DNA of 64,000 nt from Burkholderiales bacterium (lineage in GTDB: Bacteria; Pseudomonadota; Gammaproteobacteria; Burkholderiales; SG8-41): the NCBI GenBank assembly GCA_019635015.1, contig JAHCAG010000006.1, forward strand, positions 1 to 64,000, written 5' to 3'. Shown here piece by piece: positions 43,038-50,058 of this stretch. The first letter of the stretch is position 1. Every line of letters begins with the position of its first letter. A model generated the notes under the pieces. It did not search any database and was not told the origin of the DNA. It was given only the letters and a program-made list of their open reading frames with translations. The position numbers were made by a program, and so were the translations under genes.

Positions 43038-43819
43038 TGTATATTTATAAGTATTTGTTTTTATTGATATTTTTATTGTTTTCACGGGTAGCGGTCGCAC
43101 AGCCTGATGTGCCGGCCATTGCCGCCGCCTCCGACCTCAAGTTCGCGGTCGAGGAAATCGCCGCGCGTTTCCGTGCGGATACGAAGCGCGAACTGCGCCT
43201 GTCCTTCGGCTCGTCCGGCAATTATTACCAGCAGATCGCCCAGGGGGCGCCGTTCCAGCTGTTCATGTCGGCTGATGAAAGTTTCGTGTTCAAACTCCAT
43301 GCCGCAGAACGCACTGAAGACCGCGGCACGCTGTATGCCACCGGCCGCATCGTATTATTTGCGCCGCAGGGTTCACCGTTGCAGCTCGACACCGCAATGA
43401 CCGGACTGAAAAGGGCGCTCGCTGCCGGACAGATCCGCCGCTTCGCGATCGCCAATCCGGAGCACGCGCCGTACGGGCGTGCCGCCGAACAGGCCTTGCG
43501 CAAGCTGGGCCTGTGGGACGGATTGCGGGATCGCATGGTGCTGGGCGAAAACGTGTCGCAGGCGGCGCAGTTCGCCGCCAGCGGCTCGACCCAGGGCGGC
43601 ATTTTCGCCTATTCGCTGGCCTTGGCACCGCAGCTCGCGAAATTGGGACAGTACGTGCTGCTGCCCGAAGAATTGCACGATCCCCTGCGCCAGCGCATGG
43701 TGCTGGTCAAGGGGGCGGGGGATACCGCGCGTGCGTTTTACGCCTGGCTGCAGCAGCCTGCAGCACGCGAGGTCTTTGTGCGCTACGGCTTCACCCTGCC
43801 GCAGGTCGCTTCAAAATAA
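43037..43819 (+). CDS. modA: Molybdate-binding protein ModA
   Basis: Periplasmic binding protein of 260 residues with an N-terminal signal (KYLFLLIFLLFSRVAVAQ). The ligand site is visible as AIAAASDLKFAVEEIAARF, FGSSGNYYQQIAQGAPFQLF, ANPEHAPYGRAAEQAL and ENVSQAAQFAASGSTQGGIF. ATG 43037 shares a base with the preceding stop (TGATG); GTG 43034 is less likely. The signal region is strikingly AT-rich compared with the rest (TTTATTGATATTTTTATTG). First gene of modABC. Confidence 0.92.
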   Translation: MYIYKYLFLLIFLLFSRVAVAQPDVPAIAAASDLKFAVEEIAARFRADTKRELRLSFGSSGNYYQQIAQGAPFQLFMSADESFVFKLHAAERTEDRGTLYATGRIVLFAPQGSPLQLDTAMTGLKRALAAGQIRRFAIANPEHAPYGRAAEQALRKLGLWDGLRDRMVLGENVSQAAQFAASGSTQGGIFAYSLALAPQLAKLGQYVLLPEELHDPLRQRMVLVKGAGDTARAFYAWLQQPAAREVFVRYGFTLPQVASK

Positions 43820-43825
43820 ATCGCC

Positions 43826-44497
43826 ATGGACTGGTCCGCGCTCAAGCTGTCCTTCGAACTGGCCGCATGGACGGTACTGATCCTGCTGCCGGTCGGCATC
43901 GGCGTGGGGCGGCTGCTGGCCGTCAGGCAGTTCAGGGGCAAGGCCTGGGTCGAGGCCCTGCTGGCACTGCCGCTGGTGCTGCCACCCACCGTGCTCGGTT
44001 TTTACCTGCTGGTGGCGATGGGCGGCGATTCCACGGTCGGGCGACTTTACGAATCGCTGGTGGGCAGGACGCTGGTGTTCAACTTCGAGGGGCTGCTGGT
44101 GGCCTCGGTGATATTCAACCTGCCGTTTGCCATCCAGCCGATACAACGCGGATTCGAAGCCATTGCGCCGGAAGTGCGCGATGCCGCCGCCTGTTGCGGC
44201 CTGTCGGCCTGGCGCACGCTGTGGCGCATCGAATTGCCGCTGGCATGGTCGGGCCTGTTGTCGGCGGTCGTGCTGACTTTCGCGCACACGCTGGGCGAGT
44301 TCGGCGTGGTGCTGATGGTCGGCGGCAACATTCCGGGCGAGACCCAGACCATTGCCATCGCCATTTACGACCGCGTGCAGGCTTTCGACCATGCCGGCGC
44401 CGGCATCATGTCGGCGGCGCTGCTGCTGATTTCACTGATTGCGATCGGCGCGGCCTATTACGCGTCATCGCGTGCGCAAGCGCGCCGCCATGGCTGA
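43826..44497 (+). CDS. modB: Molybdate ABC transporter permease ModB
   Basis: A 223-residue permease with about five helices. Marks are LPLVLPPTVLGFYLLVAMG, PFAIQPIQRGFEAI, the EAA loop DAAACCGLSAWRTLWRIELP, and AHTLGEFGVVLMVGGNIPGE. The gap to modA is six bases. Its stop lies eight bases inside modC through the sequence ATGGCTGA, the same overlap used by tupB/tupC. Confidence 0.94.
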   Translation: MDWSALKLSFELAAWTVLILLPVGIGVGRLLAVRQFRGKAWVEALLALPLVLPPTVLGFYLLVAMGGDSTVGRLYESLVGRTLVFNFEGLLVASVIFNLPFAIQPIQRGFEAIAPEVRDAAACCGLSAWRTLWRIELPLAWSGLLSAVVLTFAHTLGEFGVVLMVGGNIPGETQTIAIAIYDRVQAFDHAGAGIMSAALLLISLIAIGAAYYASSRAQARRHG

Positions 44498-45623
44498 GCC
44501 GGGCATCCACGTCCGGCTGCGGCAGCAGGGGCCGATCCCGCTGGATGCCGTCCTCAGCTGTGCGCCGGGCGAGGTGCTGGCGCTGGTCGGGCCGTCCGGC
44601 AGCGGCAAGACCTCGATCCTGCGCGCCATTGCCGGGCTGCTGCAGGTGCAGCAGGGCTCAATACGCATCAACGGCGATACCTGGTTCGATGCCGCTCAAT
44701 CGATCAATTGGCCTGCACGCCGGCGCCGGGTCGGTTATGTGTTCCAGAACTATGCGCTGTTTCCGCACCTCAGTGCCCTGCACAATGTGATGGAGGCCCT
44801 GCTGGAATATCCACCTACTGAACGCGAACGGCGCGCGCGAGAGACATTGTCCCGGGTGCGGCTCGCAGGTCTTGAGGAACGCCTGCCGCGAAACCTGTCC
44901 GGCGGCCAGCAGCAGCGTGTCGCGGTGGCGCGGGCGCTGGCGCGCGAGCCCCGGGTGTTGCTGCTCGACGAACCGTTCTCGGCCGTGGACCGTGCCACGC
45001 GCCAGCGGCTGTATCGTGAGCTGGCCGAGCTGCGCCGCGAACTGGCGATGCCAGTGATCCTGGTGACCCATGACCTCGACGAAGCGCTGATGCTTGCCGA
45101 TCGCCTGTGCGTGCTGCATCAGGGCCGCACGCTGCAGACGGGCGTACCGCATGACGTGATGACGCGCCCCGACAGCGTCGAGGTGGCGCAGCTGGTCGGC
45201 CTGCGCAACGTGTTCCGTGCCGGCGTCATCGAACATGATGAAACCCGTGGCGTCACCTTGATCGAGTGGCGCGGACATCGCCTCGAGGCAAGGCTGCAGC
45301 CGGCCTTTGCCGCCGGCGAGCAGGTCACCTGGGCAATTCCGCAGGGACATCTGATACTGCACCGCCGTGACCGTCCATCGCTGGGCGAACGCGAGAATCC
45401 GGTGTCCGGAACCGTCACCGAATGCATTTCTCTGGGAGAAAATGTCGCGCTGACCGTCGCCGTCAACGGCCCCGAACGGCCACCGCTGTTCCTCAATGTG
45501 CCTGCGCACACAGCAAGGCGCAACGGCATCGCCGCCGGTGTCACCATCGGCCTCTCGCTGCTGGCCGAGGGCATACACCTGATGCCCGCTGATGAATCGC
45601 GCACGCCGGCACGGCCGGGATGA
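44490..45623 (+). CDS. modC: Molybdate ABC transporter ATP-binding protein ModC
   Basis: A 377-residue ATPase. Walker A VGPSGSGKTSILRA, Q-loop FQNYALFPHLSA, signature LSGGQQQRVAVARA, Walker B VLLLDEPFSAVD, H-loop VTHDLDEAL. A C-terminal regulatory region from about residue 240 includes a TOBE-like stretch (NPVSGTVTECISLGENVALTVAV), as expected for ModC, where bound oxyanion can inhibit transport. The start ATG 44490 overlaps modB. The gap to mobB is 64 bases. Confidence 0.93.
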   Translation: MAEPGIHVRLRQQGPIPLDAVLSCAPGEVLALVGPSGSGKTSILRAIAGLLQVQQGSIRINGDTWFDAAQSINWPARRRRVGYVFQNYALFPHLSALHNVMEALLEYPPTERERRARETLSRVRLAGLEERLPRNLSGGQQQRVAVARALAREPRVLLLDEPFSAVDRATRQRLYRELAELRRELAMPVILVTHDLDEALMLADRLCVLHQGRTLQTGVPHDVMTRPDSVEVAQLVGLRNVFRAGVIEHDETRGVTLIEWRGHRLEARLQPAFAAGEQVTWAIPQGHLILHRRDRPSLGERENPVSGTVTECISLGENVALTVAVNGPERPPLFLNVPAHTARRNGIAAGVTIGLSLLAEGIHLMPADESRTPARPG

Positions 45624-45687
45624 CGGTGGCGCGAATGGATTATCATGGCGACTCAATCGCATCCGGCATGGGCAATATCCTGATTCC

Positions 45688-46191
45688 ATGAAAATATTCG
45701 GCTTTGCCGGTTATTCCGGCAGTGGCAAGACTACGCTGATCGAGAAACTGATCCCGCTGTTCGTGCAGCGCGGCCTGAAGGTCTCGCTGATCAAACACGC
45801 GCACCACACTTTTGACGTCGATCAGCCGGGCAAGGATTCCTTCCGCCACCGCCATGCGGGTTGCACCGAAGTGCTGGTGACCTCATCCCGGCGCTGGGCC
45901 TTGATGCATGAACTGCGCGGCGCGGCAGAGCCGACCCTCAAGGAGCAAATGCAGCGGCTTTCACCTTGTGACCTGCTGCTGGTGGAGGGTTTCAAGCACG
46001 AACCGATACCCAAGCTCGAGGTTTATCGAGCCGAGGTGGGCGAGTCGATGATCCATCCGCACGACAGCAACATCGTCGCCATTGCCAGCGATGCCCGGGT
46101 CGAAACGCAACTGCCGCAGCTCGATCTGAATGCGCCGGACATGATCGCGGCCTTCATCCTCAAGCAGGTCGGCCTGGGGCAGGGCGCATGA
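45688..46191 (+). CDS. mobB: Molybdopterin-guanine dinucleotide biosynthesis adapter MobB
   Basis: A 167-residue GTP-binding protein that assists MobA. The P-loop is FAGYSGSGKTTLIEKL, then VSLIKHAHHTFDVDQPGKDSFRHRHAG and DLLLVEGFKHEPIPKLEV. ATG 45688 begins MKIFGFAGYS. MobA itself is 26 kb away at 18803-19381. The stop overlaps the moaD start (ATGA), so mobB-moaD-moaE form a short operon that may continue from modABC. Confidence 0.94.
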   Translation: MKIFGFAGYSGSGKTTLIEKLIPLFVQRGLKVSLIKHAHHTFDVDQPGKDSFRHRHAGCTEVLVTSSRRWALMHELRGAAEPTLKEQMQRLSPCDLLLVEGFKHEPIPKLEVYRAEVGESMIHPHDSNIVAIASDARVETQLPQLDLNAPDMIAAFILKQVGLGQGA

Positions 46192-46442
46192 TCACGCTGC
46201 TCTATTTCGCACGCTTGCGCGAAGCACTGGGCACCGGCCGTGAAGAACTGCTGTTGCCGTCCGGCATCAATACGCTGGGGGCCTTGCGCGCGCATCTGGA
46301 GCAGCGCGGCGATGCCTGGGCGAAGGAAATGGCCGCAGGCCGCAACCTGCGTGCCGCAGTGAACCAGAGTGTGGCGATGGCTGATACGCCGATCAAGGAC
46401 GGCGACGAAGTGGCATTTTTCCCGCCGGTCACCGGAGGCTGA
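46188..46442 (+). CDS. moaD: Molybdopterin synthase sulfur carrier subunit MoaD
   Basis: An 84-residue ubiquitin-fold sulfur carrier ending in the required double glycine (VAFFPPVTGG), which becomes a thiocarboxylate. ITLLYFARLREALGTG is the typical first strand and helix. It overlaps mobB by four bases and precedes moaE by four, matching the fixed D-E order of molybdopterin synthase. Confidence 0.95.
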   Translation: MITLLYFARLREALGTGREELLLPSGINTLGALRAHLEQRGDAWAKEMAAGRNLRAAVNQSVAMADTPIKDGDEVAFFPPVTGG

Positions 46443-46446
46443 TGCG

Positions 46447-46899
46447 ATGAGCGTACGCATCCACGAGCAGGATTTCGACGTCAGCGCCGAGATGGCCGCG
46501 ATGCGCAAAGACAATCCGAAAATCGGCGCGATCGCCAGCTTTGTCGGCGTGGTGCGCGACATCAACGAAGGTGACAGCGTCGCCACCATGACGCTGGAGC
46601 ATTACCCCGGCATGACCGAAAAGGCCATCACCGAAATCATCGACCAGGCCCGCGGTCGCTGGGAGGTGCTCGATGCCCTGGTGATCCACCGCGTCGGCAC
46701 GCTCAAACCCACCGACCAGATCGTGCTGGTGATCGTCGCCAGCACCCATCGCGGCGATGCCTTTGCCGCCTGCGAATTCATCATGGATTTCCTGAAGACC
46801 CGCGCGCCGTTCTGGAAAAAGGAAATCACGCCGCAGGGTGCGCGCTGGGTGGATGCGCGGGTGGCGGATGACCAGGCGGCGGAGCGGTGGAAGACGTGA
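46447..46899 (+). CDS. moaE: Molybdopterin synthase catalytic subunit MoaE
   Basis: The 150-residue large subunit converts cyclic pyranopterin monophosphate to molybdopterin. Marks are GAIASFVGVVRDINEGD, the LEHYPGMTEKAI segment, VIHRVGTLKPTDQIVLV, ASTHRGDAFAACEFIMDFLK, and the active-site lysines in APFWKKEITPQGARWVD. Last gene of the molybdenum island. The 144 bases after it are AT-rich and mark the boundary to the cassette region. Confidence 0.95.
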   Translation: MSVRIHEQDFDVSAEMAAMRKDNPKIGAIASFVGVVRDINEGDSVATMTLEHYPGMTEKAITEIIDQARGRWEVLDALVIHRVGTLKPTDQIVLVIVASTHRGDAFAACEFIMDFLKTRAPFWKKEITPQGARWVDARVADDQAAERWKT

Positions 46900-46953
46900 C
46901 GGTAGTGCTGTAAAATAGTCAATAAAATCAATAACTTACAATAATCCGCGTTG

Positions 46954-46967
46954 GCTTGAATTCAAGC
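46954..46967. repeat. Perfect 14-bp palindrome at the left edge of the cassette region
   Basis: GCTTGAATTCAAGC is a perfect palindrome in the AT-rich 144-base gap between moaE and the first cassette ORF. It has no poly-T tail, so it is not a terminator. It could be an operator or a recombination remnant. No GTTRRRY integron core was found around it. Confidence 0.5.
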
Positions 46968-47043
46968 AAAATCAACAAGTTGCAGCGGTTTTTGCGGGGT
47001 TTGCCGGTTTTGTTATTTGCGCTGCTTCTTAAAGGAGAGAACG

Positions 47044-47346
47044 ATGAAGAGGTTGGTATTTCTCTGTGTTGCAGCTCTGGGGTCTACAAGCTGCGTAACG
47101 ATGCCCCCCGAGGCCGCCAAGATCATGTTGCACCGACAGGTCAGCACCCAACTCGATAATTGCATGAAGCTTGGCCCGGTGTCCGCTGAATCAGGCACAT
47201 GGGATCTCCCGGAACAGGCGATTAATAACTTGAGAGCTAATGCAGTGAAGAAGTACGGAGACAAGGTTGATTCGGTAGCTCTTATAAACGTGGATTCATA
47301 CCTCACGAAGACTGTCGCTCACGGTCTAGCGTTCAAATGCTTCTAA
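47044..47346 (+). CDS. Small secreted/lipoprotein-like protein, DUF4156-like
   Basis: A 100-residue protein. The hydrophobic start MKRLVFLCVAALGSTSC gives a signal with a weak, non-standard lipobox at Cys17. The rest (QLDNCMKLGPVSAESGTWDLP, NNLRANAVKKYGDKVDSVALI) resembles the DUF4156 pattern of a Cys-leading core, an Ala-Asn-rich helix and a final strand. A strong AAAGGAG precedes ATG 47044. It is low in GC relative to moaE. It would be the ORF of the first cassette. The function is unknown. The 94 bases after it up to the first attC carry no gene. Confidence 0.65.
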   Translation: MKRLVFLCVAALGSTSCVTMPPEAAKIMLHRQVSTQLDNCMKLGPVSAESGTWDLPEQAINNLRANAVKKYGDKVDSVALINVDSYLTKTVAHGLAFKCF

Positions 47347-47440
47347 CTCATTTTCGAGAGGTGCACTTGCCCACCATTGACGCAATCCCGATTACTGAGC
47401 AGGCAGAACGCGAAGGCTATAGGCCATGAGGCGATCTCGA

Positions 47441-47539
47441 TCTAACAACACGCTGAATCTGACCGTCCAAGAGAGCAGTTCTTCGTGTCTCGCCGCGCTC
47501 CGCGCGTCGTCGTTGGCAGGTTAGCGCGGAGAGTTGGGC
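47441..47539 (+). repeat. attC-like recombination site 1
   Basis: 99 bases. Outer boxes are ATCTAAC (RYYYAAC, 47441-47447) and GTTGGGC (GTTRRRY, 47533-47539). Inner boxes are CGCTGAA (47452-47458) and TTAGCG (47521-47526), which pair with one extrahelical G. Spacers are four and six bases. The centre contains the hairpin CGCGC-TCC-GCGCG. These are the defining parts of an integron attC. Confidence 0.78.
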
Positions 47540-47542
47540 GTC

Positions 47543-48019
47543 ATGACACTTTTCCAGTGGTCTCAGTTGCCCGATCCTGACCCGCACAGGTATGTGCAGC
47601 TTATCGCGTACACGCTGCGGAACCACGCGTTTAAGTCCAAAGATGCATGCGCAGTGTGTGGAATTTCTGAAAGAGAATTTCGCTTTGTCGCCGGCAGCAT
47701 CTACTCTCTCAGCGAATATCAGGTGCAAAAGGGGCACCCGGACGAGATCCAAGATTGGATTCTGCGTCCGGAGGCGTACTTTAGTTATCTCCAATACTTG
47801 GAATTTCGGCACGCAATCAAGGCATCGAGACAGGCTAAGTTGCTTGCGCTGTTAGCAATCGTCATAGCAATTATTGGTGTCGGTCTCGCGATTCCGCGTG
47901 AGACTCTCCTGGAAAAGGAGTGCCGAACTTGGGCAGAGAAAACAATGCTAGATATGGGCGACCGCGACCGTAGCAGGTTTGCGCCACTTCTCGGAGCGTG
48001 CATGAAAGGCGGGCGATGA
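47543..48019 (+). CDS. Cassette-encoded membrane protein of unknown function
   Basis: A 158-residue protein with no family I recognise. Residues 1-95 are soluble, with a CAVC pair at 36-39 and an ISEREFRFVAGSIYSLSEYQ helix pair. One transmembrane helix (about 98-117, LLALLAIVIAIIGVGLA) follows, then a short charged C-terminal tail with two Cys. The ATG 47543 lies three bases after the GTTGGGC core of attC 1, typical of cassette genes; TTG 47534 is possible but lies within the core. Codon use is AT-richer than the flanks. Confidence 0.65.
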   Translation: MTLFQWSQLPDPDPHRYVQLIAYTLRNHAFKSKDACAVCGISEREFRFVAGSIYSLSEYQVQKGHPDEIQDWILRPEAYFSYLQYLEFRHAIKASRQAKLLALLAIVIAIIGVGLAIPRETLLEKECRTWAEKTMLDMGDRDRSRFAPLLGACMKGGR

Positions 48020-48066
48020 TTCTAAGTGATTCCGTTATTCTCGATAGTGTCGCGAGAGACTATGCC

Positions 48067-48128
48067 GACCAACCATCCCTTGCAGCGGACGCGCCGTAAG
48101 CTGCGCGCCGCTGAAGGTGAAGTTAGGC
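48067..48128 (+). repeat. attC-like recombination site 2
   Basis: 62 bases. The outer right box is GTTAGGC (48122-48128, perfect GTTRRRY) and the outer left GACCAAC (one mismatch to RYYYAAC). Inner boxes TTGCAGC (48080-48086) and GCTGAA (48110-48115) pair with one extrahelical G. Both spacers are exactly six bases. The central arms GGACGCGC / GCGCGCC pair with one extra A. This is the best-formed of the three sites. Confidence 0.82.
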
Positions 48129-48144
48129 GCTTGATTTCACGTCA

Positions 48145-48903
48145 ATGGCAGCACAGAAGCTCACCCTTGTAGAGAATGCGCTCGACAGCCTTGAGCATGC
48201 GATTTCTCATCTCAATGCCATGCCCAAAGTATCTACGGCGGGAACGTTCAAGCGCATCATCTTGGACCTCTCTCACGTAGCAGAACTTCTCTTCAAGGAA
48301 CGCCTGCGCAGAATTCATCCCGCATTCATCCTGTCCGACGTTGACAAGTACCCATCCGCAACAGCACATACCGTAACGGCTGCGGATGCGTTACGGCGCC
48401 TTCAAAGGATTGGGGAGGTGGAATTCAATGAAGCCGATCAAAGTGCTCTAAAAACCATCAGAGAGAAAAGAAATGAAATTGAGCACTACGAGTTTTCCAT
48501 TGATGCGGCGGAAGCAAAGGTTGTCATTGGAAGTGTCCTGGCCTTCATTTTTCGATTCGCTTCGGATGAGGTAGGGCTCGATTGGGCTGGACGCAGAATT
48601 GAAGATCCAGCCTGGAAGCGTCTCAATGAGTACGCGGAGTTTTATGAGCTCGAAAAAGCCCGCGTCCTCGAAATGCTTGAGGACAGCGACATCTCAACGA
48701 TGGAATGCCCTGTATGCGGCAACGAGACATTTGACATGGAGGCAGAGGTCTGTGCGCTGTGTGGTCATAGAGAACCAGTGCTCCAGTGCAAGTCATGCAA
48801 GGCAGGCTATCTCTTCTCGAATGTGGAGTACGAAGAAGCTGGGCTTTGCCCCAAGTGCGAATGGGAGGACGGCTATGCGGCCGCACATTGCGAAAAGTAC
48901 TAG
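48145..48903 (+). CDS. HEPN-motif protein with two C-terminal zinc ribbons (cassette gene)
   Basis: A 252-residue protein. The all-helical N-terminal two thirds (about 1-180) contains REKRNEIEHYEF, where Arg109-Asn-x3-His114 fits the Rx4-6H active motif of HEPN RNases. The C-terminal third has two zinc ribbons: Cys188/191 with Cys203/206, and Cys215/218 with Cys235/238. HEPN domains are common in toxins and abortive-infection systems; a zinc ribbon could bind nucleic acid. A role as a defence or toxin RNase is inferred. No antitoxin-like ORF is next to it. The ATG lies 17 bases after the core of attC 2, and attC 3 follows the stop by 11 bases. Confidence 0.72.
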   Translation: MAAQKLTLVENALDSLEHAISHLNAMPKVSTAGTFKRIILDLSHVAELLFKERLRRIHPAFILSDVDKYPSATAHTVTAADALRRLQRIGEVEFNEADQSALKTIREKRNEIEHYEFSIDAAEAKVVIGSVLAFIFRFASDEVGLDWAGRRIEDPAWKRLNEYAEFYELEKARVLEMLEDSDISTMECPVCGNETFDMEAEVCALCGHREPVLQCKSCKAGYLFSNVEYEEAGLCPKCEWEDGYAAAHCEKY

Positions 48904-48914
48904 CATCGCACCGC

Positions 48915-48972
48915 ACCTAACTGGTTATTCCATCAGGCCGACTTCGGCGACTGCTGAATTTCGAAGTTAAAA
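48915..48972 (+). repeat. attC-like recombination site 3, degenerate right end
   Basis: 58 bases. The outer left box is ACCTAAC (48915-48921, perfect RYYYAAC) and the outer right GTTAAAA (last base not Y). Inner boxes ATTCCA (48927-48932) and CTGAAT (48954-48959) pair over five positions with one extra C; the right spacer is six bases. The central hairpin is GCCGA-CT-TCGGC. A decayed terminal site is common at the end of cassette arrays. Confidence 0.62.
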
Positions 48973-48983
48973 ATTCGGTGTAA

Positions 48984-49121
48984 CTGCCTCTCGTTCTGGT
49001 GGACAGCCTTCCGCAGCCGCTGAAAGCCCACACCCTCGCCGAATTCGATGTCGGTTACAGTGAGGCCGTGCTGCACGGCTGGCCGGTGCTGAGCCTGTTG
49101 ATGCGCAACTCGATACCATGA
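48984..49121 (+). pseudogene. Possible 3' remnant of a chromosomal gene next to the cassette array
   Basis: Starting just after a TAA that lies 9 bases beyond attC 3, 45 codons read like real protein (LPLVLVDSLPQPLKAH, TLAEFDVGYSEAVLHGW) in the high-GC codon style of the chromosome. They end at TGA 49119-49121. There is no start codon context. It looks like the C-terminal end of a gene cut by the insertion, but I cannot name the family. The 199 bases from 49122 to 49320 hold nothing recognisable. Confidence 0.4.
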
Positions 49122-49320
49122 GTTGGGAACGGGCGGAACGCAGGTCTTGGCGCGGTTCCTTGACGGATCCCCGGACCCGGGGCGCGGAGCCGACAAACGA
49201 AGCCCCTGAGCGCCTGGTCCCGGTCCCGACGGCAGGACATGCGGAACCTGTGCCTGGATGCGCGGTCAACAATGGGTAATCCGGCATTGACTGAAAATAA
49301 CAGAACTCGATTCGCCGCAG

Positions 49321-50058
49321 ATGTCCGCGTCGAGTCTTTCAAGGGGATCCCGCTTGATCGATCTGCACGATGTGTCCATGCACTATGCCCTCGGCACTGC
49401 GCGCATCGAAGTGCTCAGGTCCGTGGATCTGCACATTCCGCGCGGACAGAGCATCGCCATCACCGGACCTTCCGGATCGGGCAAGACTTCGCTGCTGTTG
49501 CTGCTGGCAGGGCTGGAGCGTCCGGCGGCAGGGGCGGTGGCCTTCGACGGCACGCGGCTTGACCAGCTCGATGCCGATGCGCTGGCCGACCTGCGGCGTG
49601 ACCACATCGGCATCATTTTCCAGTCTTTCCACCTGATCGGCAGCCTCAGTGCCCTGGACAACGTGGCGCTGCCGCTGCAGATCGCCGGCCGGCGCGATGC
49701 GCTGGAACGGGCGACACTGCAACTGGAGCGGGTCGGCCTGGCGGACCGCATGCATCACCATCCCGCGCAACTCTCCGGCGGTGAACAGCAGCGCGTGGCG
49801 ATTGCGCGGGCGGTGGCCCATGGTCCCAAGGTGCTGCTGGCCGACGAGCCGACCGGCAATCTCGATGACACGACGGCCGGGGGTATCCGCGAGCTGCTGT
49901 TCGAGTTGAACGCGCAATCAGGCGCCACACTGGTGCTGGTGACCCATGATCCGGATTTCGCGGCGCGCTGCGACCGCGTGCTGGGATTGCATGAGGGCAG
50001 GCTGCGGGAACTGAAGCCGGCTTCCATCGCTGCGGTGCGTGATGCGATTCCTGCTTAG
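49321..50058 (+). CDS. ABC transporter ATP-binding protein, YbbA/LolD-like (second copy)
   Basis: A 245-residue ATPase. Walker A GPSGSGKTSLLLLL, signature [14 protein letters not shown], Walker [15 protein letters not shown]-loop VTHD. It is clearly related to the ATPase at 7563-8255 but diverged. With the following permease it forms an FtsX/MacB-class exporter. ATG 49321 begins MSASSLSRG; the conserved core starts around LIDLHDVSMHYALG. The gene overlaps the permease by 17 bases. The substrate is unknown; envelope lipid or lipoprotein handling is typical of the class. Confidence 0.88.
   Translation: MSASSLSRGSRLIDLHDVSMHYALGTARIEVLRSVDLHIPRGQSIAITGPSGSGKTSLLLLLAGLERPAAGAVAFDGTRLDQLDADALADLRRDHIGIIFQSFHLIGSLSALDNVALPLQIAGRRDALERATLQLERVGLADRMHHHPAQLSGGEQQRVAIARAVAHGPKVLLADEPTGNLDDTTAGGIRELLFELNAQSGATLVLVTHDPDFAARCDRVLGLHEGRLRELKPASIAAVRDAIPA

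Larger units (their letters stand above)
47044..48972 (+). mobile_element. Integron-type gene-cassette array without integrase (CALIN)
   Basis: Three plus-strand ORFs (47044-47346, 47543-48019, 48145-48903) are each followed by an attC-like site (47441-47539, 48067-48128, 48915-48972). The stretch is lower in GC, with third-codon positions unlike the flanks. Each attC has outer RYYYAAC/GTTRRRY boxes (or near matches), an inner L box pair with one unpaired base, and a central GC hairpin. No tyrosine recombinase gene is in the window. The outer left boundary is not defined because no core site was found before the first ORF. Confidence 0.75.

Noticed and set aside
46900..47043. An attI site or integrase remnant before the first cassette
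   Set aside because: No GTTRRRY core with flanking DR boxes and no tyrosine-recombinase coding sequence could be found.
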